Positions 10,559 through 18,961 of a DNA stretch of 30,164 nt are shown one piece after another. The DNA comes from Paramacrobiotus richtersi (Eukaryota; Tardigrada; Eutardigrada; Parachela; Macrobiotidae): positions 1 through 30,164 of the forward strand of contig JAQGAU010000356.1 in the NCBI GenBank assembly GCA_034698045.1. Reading direction: 5' to 3'. A program made the position numbers and the translations under genes. Numbering within the stretch: the first letter of the stretch is position 1; every line of letters starts with the position of its first letter. The notes beneath the pieces are model-generated. The model did no database searches, was not told the origin of the DNA, and saw only the letters and a list, made by a program, of their open reading frames with translations.

Positions 10559-11648
10559 TTTTGTTAATACTAGGGATCGATGCTATCGATAGTGTGCACC
10601 GAGCTCAGAAAACAGCGGAATAATACTGTATTTTTTCCGCTTTCGTCTGACTTGAGCAGTTTCGGTCAAAACCAATAAGTAATGTATGTATAATTCAATA
10701 TGCCGCTTTATGTTTTTGGTAGTAGTACACGCGAAGGAAAGTACGATCACAAAAGTTTTTTGAAGTGATTTTATTGGTGAAGCGAAACAGGAAGAATGCT
10801 TTGGCTGCCAAAACTGGCACACTCAAACTGTCTCAAAGTAAAACACTCACTGTCTGACCCTGTAAAAAACTGCACCCAGGGTTACAGTCAACTGTTCCCT
10901 GTCGAACTTGTTTCAACTTTTCGCACAATTTAAAGGCGACTTGGCGATGCGTTTTTAATAAGAACACCAATAAGCAAGGTCTAATTTGTTCGAATTCAAA
11001 TTGTGACATTACATATTAACGATAAGTTATTGTTTTTAACGATAAAATTAATTATGATGAATGTCATTGCTGACTGTGATTTACAATTGTTAGAAGGAAA
11101 CAGAGAGGGGCATGTTGGGGAAGGGAACAGAGACTCGCACGTTGGAACTGAAGCTGCACAGAGTCGCAGACATTCGGGCGCGCTGCCTTTAGCAAGTGAC
11201 AGTTTAAACTTTAGCAGCTTTTCTGGAATTCCGAGCCGACAGTATTGTAGAGAGTTAAATTTTCTACGCAATGGTATCAAATTTTGCACTGTACAAACAC
11301 CAACGTTCCAACGCTGGACGAACATTCGTGTTGTCCGCACGAAACCATCACGTTGCTGTGCGCTGTCTAATGTTTACAGCATATTCAACATTCCTGTACG
11401 TTGCCGTACTATCAACACGCGGTATACAGAGAAGCTGCCGCCTTAGCAGCAGGTGTTGGAAATCGAAGCGCTATACAGTGATTTGCGAAGCCAGCCGGTT
11501 ATGTGACAGTACACGATTCAATACTGAACTGAATCTGGCGACTGCCACTTTCCCAGTGAAATGTTATGTTACAACTTTTGCGGGCGAACAAAAATTTTGC
11601 CGATCGACGATTGCATAGGAGTAGCACCTCGCTTCGCTCGGTGCAAAT
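10559..11648. other. Interval between 50-bp direct repeats, with an unrecognised open frame
   Basis: A plus-strand frame at 11003-11446 could encode 147 residues, or fewer from the ATG pair near 11054. It contains a small internal repeat, GNREGHVG then GNRDSHVG, but no family I know. A minus-strand frame of 114 residues covers much of the same DNA, so neither is secure. ATCGATGCTATCGAT near 10576 is a small palindrome, and CCTCGCTTCGCTCGG occurs just before the right repeat. Confidence 0.3.
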
Positions 11649-11698
11649 TACTGCAACACTTCGAACCGTTTGCAAATCCGACGTACTAGTACGTACGT
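11649..11698 (+). repeat. 50-bp direct repeat, right copy
   Basis: Partner of 10509-10558, 1,140 bp further along in the same orientation. It is too short for typical LTRs and too long for a target-site duplication. It could be a conserved end of a small element or a dispersed regulatory word. Confidence 0.8.
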
Positions 11699-12218
11699 GC
11701 TCTGGTCATCGGAATCGAACAAAAATATATCGTCCGAGAACCGTTGCAGGTTAGCATTCAAGCAACACAAGAAAATATAACTAGCATTCACGTTTCCGTA
11801 GGAAACCCCCCAACCCCAAATCCGGGAAGGTAAAAAAAAACCACCACCGATTAAATTTTTTCTACGTATTACAGAAAGGGCAATGACAAGTGTATTGTAC
11901 GTACGGTTGCTACTCTGAAATCGATTCCGCTAATTGGCTGCGCATAGCCATCTCGAACATTTTTAGGCCGGTTAGAAGCAAAATTTAGGCCGAACGGCGT
12001 TTATGTCCTCCGGACAGTTCTGCTTGTCATAAGCGAGTACGAAAAAATTGCAAAAACGCTTCTTAATTATGGACGAGTACAAAACCAAAATGAATAGCGA
12101 AGAAATTTCTAGGTGCTCAAAACGTAATACTATGTTTGCAACAACAATTCATAAGGAAAATCCGTTTTAAAACAGCTGAATGTGTACTAAACTTTTTTGA
12201 AACATTCCTGAATATGGA
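11699..12218. other. Stretch without a gene
   Basis: No supported coding region or RNA. It contains homopolymer runs and CCCCCAA-rich DNA near 11805. Confidence 0.4.
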
Positions 12219-12260
12219 TTTCAAGAAACCCTGACTCGTCAGCCGAAGGTATTTCTTTTA
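12219..12260 (-). repeat. Hairpin-type repeat, diverged fourth copy
   Basis: Read on the minus strand it matches the 43-mer with several differences: AAAAGAAATACCTTCGGCTG, then the CAGGGTTTCTTGA end. It lies inside a minus-strand frame (12429-12187) and is read there as IKEIPSADESGFLEIHIQ. The plus-strand copy at 15987 is read as IQETPSAAASGFLETYIQ. The similarity stops soon after on both sides. Confidence 0.6.
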
Positions 12261-13157
12261 TAACTATTTCGGCGTGATACTTCATGGTTATTAAATTGGT
12301 GTAGGAACGCCTTCTGTTAACGAAGCCGTTGCAAACACGGCAAGACAATTCCCAATATTTCTCTACCAGAGGCACCGCGGTTTTTGTGCCGCTGTAGCCG
12401 CAGCCAGCCAAGTATACTGCGTTCCTCAATCAGCAGATATTTTGTCTTCAACCACTTCCTTTGCAAAACTCGGAGACCATTGGCGGACAGCTTTTTCACG
12501 GTTTCGCACTTTAGCGGAATTCTCAAGCGGGAATGAATTGTGAATCCGTTAACCAGAAACGCATCGACGCTGGTGGAGACAGAAGTACAGCAGTGGGAGA
12601 TTCTTCACTGTCGACGAAATGTCGTCACATTTCTCATCTGTTAGCAAATACTAAGTACATCTCCTTTTAAGAACCACTTGTTAAGTTATTATTCACTGAT
12701 GCTAAGTGCTTGAGCCAGCTGTTTTTTTCGGCTTGAATACAGTATTCTCGTACGAACAAGCTTAAGCCACTATTTTTGCAAGGAGGGTGGCGAAACTCCT
12801 TGATGACTGAAAATGAAGAACCGTCAGAGCGTGCACCTGTGAAATGCGTCAGCATGTTAGATAGATGAATTACCTGTTTCCGTTGTTAGACTTGATGGAA
12901 ATGCGGGTAGACTAACACACTTTTCGCCCTCATCATGTGCGTTACAACACACACACAAACCGGAGAAGCAAGTTTGCTACCGAACTTGATAAATCCGCAA
13001 AGGTCCTACTTCTGCCGAATTATGCTTCACAAGCCCAATTTAATTGCTAAATGATATGGGGCAGTGTTGTTGAAACTAGAAACCAGTACAATGCTCCTGC
13101 GAGTTGCAAACATCAGCAGACATGCAGTCATAAATTGTTTGTTTAATGCTTCCATTT
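12261..13157. other. Stretch with an ambiguous minus-strand frame
   Basis: A minus-strand frame of 80 residues ends at 12187 and includes a CRVCNGF pair of cysteines followed by the hairpin-derived peptide. A second minus-strand frame overlaps it upstream (12526-12317) in another register. I cannot connect them by clear splice sites. Between 12700 and 13157 I see no other feature. This is the likely 3' untranslated or downstream region of the zinc-finger gene, which has ATTAAA words near 13145 and 13040 on the minus strand. Confidence 0.35.
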
Positions 13158-14071
13158 TTATCTCGCAATGAACTGTGATTCGTCTCTTTTGGGACACTTT
13201 GCCTCATGTAAAATAAGGTGGTCTCTACGCTTTTTTGGCACACCGCAATATTTACAACCAAGTAGCTTCCACTGCGGTGTGTGGACCCGCCGTTCGTGAC
13301 GTTGCAATGAAGCGTTGGTTCCACAGTGCCGCCCGCAGGTGTGGCACTGGTATGATTGAGTACCTTCTGTCTGTTGGAGGAAAAATTCAAGCATCAAAAC
13401 GTGACAAGCAGGAAGGTTAGCACTCTCAGGCATCACCTTCGGATGTACATTAGCAGCTGGCAGTTCTTCCACTCTGGAACTGCTAAACAGGCTCCCTCCC
13501 CGAGGAAGTGGGAAAGATCTATTGCTTCGGTTTGGATGGGGGACGTTAAACGTACCAACGGTTGCTTCGCTTAGTGCAATAAGGTCATATTTTTCATGGA
13601 GAACATCTGCCGGTAGCCCTGAAACCGAGCAGTCAGAATTAACCCACACAGTGGCAGAGAACTGTTGCACTGCTTCCTGCAGCTGGAAACCAAAGTGCTT
13701 TTCTAAAAATATGAAGTAACTGTCCGGCTCAGATTTTCTGGCTTACCAGTTTCCGGTTCAGTTACAACCGATTTCATATTCCAGCCGTGCGCATAAGGGT
13801 AAATCTCGAAACTGTCGATTTGCGTGGTCTGCGACACACGCTCATTTCTCTGACACGAGTGTAAAGCAGATATCTGTTCTGGAGCGGTCTGCGTTTCTGC
13901 GTCGCACTGTAGATTTCTCAAGCTTATGAAATCATCATATCCTGTATCGGGGTTCCTAACGAACAATCCGGAAATCCTTGGAAAGATGTGAACGAGAGGA
14001 TTCCGGCCGTCATTGTATAATGGAAAAGTTGCGCCGTGGCTGCCTGCTGATGTGGAAACACCCGTGTGCAT
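13158..14071 (-). CDS. C2H2 zinc-finger protein, two exons
   Basis: A minus-strand gene model joins 14071-13747 and 13702-13158. The 44-nt intron (13746-13703) has donor ACTG|GTAAGCC and acceptor ATTTTTAG. The junction keeps one frame of 289 residues ending in TAA. Near the C-terminus is a clear C2H2 finger, YQCHTCGRHCGTNASLQRHE followed by RRVH (C-x2-C-x12-H-x4-H). A second, atypical C2HC-like unit follows: GCKYCG, then HLILHEAKC. The rest is low-similarity sequence rich in Ser and Asn. Fingers of this type usually bind DNA or RNA in the nucleus, but two fingers do not define a target. The frame stays open upstream of the chosen ATG to a TGA near 14134, so another 5' exon is possible. No transposase or other partner domain is visible, so I cannot say whether it is a host gene or element-borne. 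Confidence 0.65.
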
Positions 14072-15023
14072 CGCAACGAGGTTCAAAACATACGGCGGTG
14101 CAAGAGGTTGCGATTGCGCAAGACAACATGCAGCTGACTCTCAGCCAGCGCCAACAACAACTGCGATACGTGACCGTGTAATATCGTACAGACCAAAAAT
14201 TACGATCACAAATAGTCGCAATCTACGTTTGATTACTGAGAGCTGTAGTCAACGTGGCAGAATTCCCAGTCACAGGATATAATTTCTGTTTAATTTACTG
14301 GTCTTGTAGCAAGCTGAAAACTACTGCGCACCTGCTCGATATCAACGACTGATATGTGTGAGTGGTACGGAACCGGATAAGTCTAATATTTCGCTTAACA
14401 TTTGCCTTTCCATGCAACTATTGGTGAACAAAAAGAAGGGAACGGCATAACACATAGCTAAGCCGCGGTTTTTTTGACCAGCCCATCAAACTCACTGACC
14501 AATAAAAAAGTACCTTGCACTAAGCAGACAGATTCTTTCTGCAGACGCTGGAATAAAAGTGGAATTAACTTCAGGCCTTATGGTCTGCAGAACTGCCATG
14601 AGTCTGCATTTGCATGGTATCATAATTCTTGTCAGATTTTACGCTTTACTTTCGTTTATCGTGAGGTAAAACTGAATCATGGTGAAGCGAACGCAAAGCG
14701 GTTCAGTTTCGACAGATTCAAACAAACAGACGTGGGCTAGCTTTGCAATGGCTTGTCTGCGGTAAAGCAAAATCATTGCGGCATGGGTTGAATATTTGGA
14801 GTTCCGTACAACAAGTGCCATATGCTGTAGTCTGGGTCGAAGTACTTCGACTCCTTACATTCAATACGCATCTTTTTTCAGGTTACACATATTATGCGCC
14901 AGGTACCGTGGGTTCGGAATTCTGCTCCTGTGGTACCCCGGACTTAGCATAAATTAGGAACGCTATACCGTGCGAAAGAGCCCCTTATCCTCTCCTAAAT
15001 TTTGTAATCGTTTATACGTGAGC
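14072..15023. other. Stretch without a supported gene
   Basis: Short frames at 14474-14740 and 14743-14952 have no recognisable motif. The 5' exon of the zinc-finger gene may lie here, but I could not choose a donor site. Nothing else stands out. Confidence 0.4.
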
Positions 15024-15964
15024 TTTATTAATGTTGTCGACATGTGCATCTCTTCGAGGCTGCTTCAATGACAGCACATAATTAAACGTTAAAAAACAAA
15101 AACACGTCTTTCATTTCTTTGGTGGAGTCAACAGTGCCCATAACACAAATGCCGTTACCTCGCTGAATCTCTACACTAATGCGCTGCCGTAAAAACTCCA
15201 CTAATCGGGGATTTCCGTTATTTGCCTGTATTGTGCGACCAATTTCCTTCAGGAAAGCCGTAGCTCTCAGGCCGCAACTCCCCATTGTCTCCAACCCAAT
15301 CGGCTAGACATGGTGTCGGTCACTCACGGCGCTGTGTCGGGTCTCCCTTTGGCGCCCCCGTTGATTCCCAGCTGCTCCACAAATCGTGCTAGTGCGGGCG
15401 ATGTACTGTAGGAGTCTGCTAGTGTGTCTGCCACAGTTACGTCCCACACGAGCGGTTTCCCAGCCTGCGAGGGCATAAGCGTTAGGCCATCCGGACGTTT
15501 GCCATCTCCTCTGTCCAAACCCGGTGGTTCGCGTATTGCAGGGATGTTCGCCGAAATAAGATCTCAACGGATGACGTCATTCAACGCGGAGTGTCTTGGG
15601 TGTCGACCCTTACTCCGTTTGCAAACACGAACGTGGTGACCATAGGCGTCCGCTTGTTTTCTGCAAATACAGCGATGCTTGTTGCAGCCTTTAGCCCCCA
15701 CTTGGGCGACTGCGATCCTTAAGTGCGCATCCTCCGGCATGGTTTCAAAATTGGTAACCGGCAGTGCAGACAACCAGACTTGTGACTCTGGTGAGAACGC
15801 TGCCAACAGACGAGAAGAAGTTATCCCGTCAGCAGTTTCCATCATGCAGGTCAAAATTCTGGCATGCTGCAAAGTCGTCCACGCCGATTGGAACTGGCGG
15901 CGCTCGGGTTCTGGGGCTTCAGGCCGTTGCGGTTGGACCATTCATTCACCAGGCCAGCAGTTAA
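15024..15964 (-). mobile_element. 5'-truncated LINE tail, copy 2, with zinc knuckle and RLE-like domain
   Basis: Read on the minus strand, this is the C-terminal half of a non-LTR retrotransposon protein. In order: a segment ARILTCMMETADGITSSRLL...; a zinc knuckle CIC-x8-H-x4-C followed by GRHPRHSALNDVIR; the motif GDGKRPDGLTLMP...LVWDVTVADT, which has the look of the restriction-like endonuclease of R2-type elements (RPD, then D-V-T 15 residues on); and the terminal ETMGSCGL...FLRQRISVEIQRGNG. A stop falls in frame after NDVIR, and at least one frame change and another stop lie before the terminal segment, so it is inactive. No reverse transcriptase remains, since homology stops near 15964. 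AATAAA lies at 15029-15024 on the minus strand, 53 nt after the stop. Copy 1 at 1555-1910 ends the same way. Naming the clade would need a database search. Confidence 0.75.
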
Positions 15965-15986
15965 ATCAGGCGCGCTATATCATCTA

Positions 15987-16029
15987 ATACAAGAAACACC
16001 TTCGGCTGCCGCCTCAGGGTTTCTTGAGA
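15987..16029 (+). repeat. Hairpin-forming 43-mer, copy 3
   Basis: Base-for-base the same as 3992-4034, although the surrounding DNA is otherwise different. It sits about 20 bp beyond the truncated end of the LINE copy 2. Weak similarity continues downstream (GAGA--T-T-TTCA-AA) for about 15 bases. The match in two unrelated contexts is the strongest argument that it is a discrete element or a selected structure. Confidence 0.8.
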
Positions 16030-17863
16030 CCTATATTCAAAATCGAGTCGAAGAGACACTGTCCAGGTCTAAGCTATTCATCCGAAAGGCAAATTTCGGC
16101 TTGATCGGCGGCTGCAAATATAAGGCATCTTATTTCGTTTTTAGGCATTCAGTCTATTTTACTCGTTAGTTGTTTTTGGGCCATCGCTTGGTCATTTGTT
16201 AAACATTTCTTCGGCGTGTTGTTTTTACTTTTTGGCGACTACGATATGTGAATTCTTTTTACATGTTTTTAGTATTCAGCCCTTTTTTCTCGTATCTGCC
16301 TTAACGCGATTTTTTGGTTTGATCGACGGTTGCGAGCACGTCGTTCCGTGCTAAACTATGATATACTGTGCGAGCACACTTATACTGTGATACATTTTTT
16401 ACGGTATTTATTTGTACGGTTCCGAATTTTATGTGCCTGTGCATGCATTTACTCGTAAGCAGGTTGCTAATCAGTAATAACTGGTTGAGAATAATGAACC
16501 GTAAAGTACTGTAATACCAAGTGTATAAGTATGACAGTACTTTTGCTTCTTCCTGCTGCGGTCAGACGCACGCTACGCATTTTAACCGGTACCAGGATAG
16601 ACAATTTGCACGAAGCAAAGCGCTCACAGTCAGCTCTAGTATTTCTGTCTCCTGCTTACGGTGAGCATAATTTGATACGTTGGGTCTTTTGTATACTTCC
16701 GTTCGAGTGTTTTGATCAAGTTCCCTTTTTTCGACATTTATCACTGCAAAAATTCGAAAAAGCATTTGGATGCTTTGCCCGTGTGTCATAAAATTCTTGA
16801 CAGCACTCGCACGCGAGCGAGTGCTGTTCACAGCGCTCAGACAGGGCTACCTGGATAATACTTTCCAAATTTCCATTGACGCCGATCAGCAGTTATGCAG
16901 ACCCTTTTTTCCAGAGCCCGCTATTTTGGTGATTTGCACTGCTGAAGTTCTCCGAATGAGAATTGCTGCCGGATGGGTTCCGGGACAATTGTGTGTATGT
17001 AACTGCTCGTAAACTGCATCGGGTAAAAGTATCTGGATGAAACTGATCACTTGATGGCATTTGGCTAACGTGTCTAAACGACGCCCGCTAGGACCGGTGA
17101 AATTGCCCGGATGACCTTTAGAAGGTTGTCTCCGGTGGGCGAAGTGTCGGCAAAGAAATGTTTTGGTTTAAAGAAATTTACGCTTTTCAGATTTTATGCA
17201 ATTCGGACCCTGTTTGGACTCCGAATGTATTGTCTGTCGCTTTCACCGGTCACACGTGCTTGAAATCCTCTATTGTGAACAGCTGATTTAGAGTTGTTAA
17301 CAGTGTTCAATTCGAAACTTGTTTGAGTTTGGTCAGGTTTATCGGTTGCGCCCGTGTGTTTTGGTCGGAATTTGGTATCGCAATAACCGGTTTCGAGCTG
17401 TTCAAGGTTTTCGAACGATGTTCGGTGTGACGACTAAGGGAAATTGTTTGGGTTGTTACATATTCTAATTCATAGATAGGATTGGTTGATAGGAACTAAA
17501 TTTTTTTTTTGTACGAGTAGTTCAGTAGTGTTCGTAATTAAGATTCGTCTTCGGACTAACCGTTCAATAGCTAGGCTTTCTCAATTTATCGAAACTTGTT
17601 TTTGTGCTGTTATTAAAATTCAATGGTACACACGAAATTTTTTTTTCCTTCGCTTTCTGGAACTTGATCGTTCGGACGCTTTTTTTGGATTCGTTGTTTA
17701 GTTTAAACTTTATTTCCTCAGCAACCGTCGAGCAGGGGGTTTGGGCAGTTAGTCGCGAATCTTGTAGCCTACCGCGGCGAGAGTAGTATACTTTGTACTA
17801 CTGAAAGTGAATTCGGCTGAACTGTGTTCACTTGATGCTTGGTTAGTTGGAACAATGGATCAA
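16030..17863. other. AT-rich stretch without a gene
   Basis: No supported gene. Frames at 16531-16791 (plus) and 16831-16562 (minus) oppose each other. A palindrome is at 16800-16827. The 17090-17130 segment (GACCGGTGAAATTGCCCGGATGACC region) recalls the CCGG-rich repeat family. At 17769-17801 a stretch CGCGGCGAGAGTAG then ACTTTGTACTA is echoed about 135 bp later as CGCGGCGGTAGG then GCTTTGTATTA, just inside the inverted repeat. Confidence 0.4.
16800..16827. repeat. Perfect 11-bp stem palindrome
   Basis: ACAGCACTCGC at 16800-16810 pairs exactly with GCGAGTGCTGT at 16817-16827 across a 6-nt loop. It is GC-rich within AT-rich flanks. No U-run follows that would suggest a terminator, and no gene ends here. 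Confidence 0.6.
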
Positions 17864-17935
17864 ATGCGGTGGGTGCAGAGAGCGAGCGCAGCGAAGCGAG
17901 CAAGCCCATCGCGGCGGTAGGCGTATGCTTTGTAT
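17864..17935 (+). repeat. GAGCG-rich inverted repeat, left member
   Basis: This block reads ATGCGGTGGGTGCAGAGAGC, continues through a GAGC/GAAGCGAGC section and ends CCCATCGCGGCGGTAGG. Its reverse complement recurs at 28786-28852 with scattered changes. The pair encloses the KDZ transposase gene, so they could be terminal inverted repeats of one large element. The flanks show no clean target-site duplication, so the alternative is two copies of a dispersed short repeat. Confidence 0.65.
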
Positions 17936-18961
17936 TATTTCAAACGCTTTGTGCATCCGATCACGCTTTTTCATTGCCATTCTGATTAGTCGTGGGTAAA
18001 TTATTAAACCTTTGGGTAAACGAAAACTCCCGCGGCGGAAAAACTGACACGAAGCATCAAAAACAACGCTATCAAATGCTTCAGGCTGTTCAGAAGCCGT
18101 TTTTACCCCAGAACACACATTCACATCAATGTATTCTCGTTAGCGACGTTATTCCCGTTTGAGCACACTGAGCAGGCCAAAAATGCAATCCCCTTAAGAG
18201 AACGTACCACTGTTTACTCTATTTGCATAAAAACTTGTCTGTAGAAACAATGCGACTGTTCTCGGTGTTACTGTCCTAGAGAGCGGCTTCGGCTTCGGTT
18301 TCGGTCAAAAGAAACAAGAAGCAGCGCAGCGGCGCGTACATTTTTAATCAGCAACCGTTCCTCATCCGAAATGCCGATCCAATGACTTGCAAGCTTGAAA
18401 TTTGGTCACAACAGCCTGTGGTGATGGAATTGCTTGTGCGCACTATTTTTGTACTGTCGCTACACACATAGCACCGAATGCTGGCCTAGCTGGACATCCA
18501 CGATAATCGAATCCGGGCTCACGTCGCTCACCGGCGAAAGACGAGATTGGTTCTTCTTAAGCTTGACAGTTCTGTTAGCTGAAGCATGGCTGAGGCGCAA
18601 GGCATCAGAATGAAACTGTGCCCGTGCGAGAATTGTATGTCACCAGAAGCCCTCTATGTGAAGTGAAACAGACTGGGTGCAATATAGCGAATCTCAGGTG
18701 ATACTGAGCGGCAACTCCGCCTCTTGAAGCAAAATGGGTGGAAGAAGCTGTCACGCATTTTACCCAAAATGTTGTGCAGCTGTTAACCAAGTTCCACGAT
18801 GTAATGCTTTACCAGTGCGCTGCGCAATGCAAGCCACGAGCCACTATTCCAACAGTGCTTGTTTGCAATTCGAGTCGTAGCTGTTTCTTTTCGTTCATTA
18901 TTCATGCTTCGAATCCATTTCACAATCGGCTAGACAAAACGACATAGAATAGTGCAAAAGG
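17936..18961. other. Upstream region of the transposase gene
   Basis: No coding region supported. Contains a CGGCTTCGGCTTCGGTTTCGG run near 18285-18305 (GGCTTC/GGTTTC triplets) and opposed short frames at 18605-18947. If the gene starts at 18962, this holds its promoter. I cannot point to a convincing TATA or initiator. Confidence 0.4.

Noticed and set aside
11003-11446. 147-residue plus-strand open frame as a gene
   Set aside because: A 114-residue frame opposes it, no family motif or splice support is visible, and the only feature is a short internal repeat.
10509-11698. The 50-bp direct repeats as LTRs of a retroelement
   Set aside because: They are far too short, and the interval shows no primer-binding site, gag or pol similarity.
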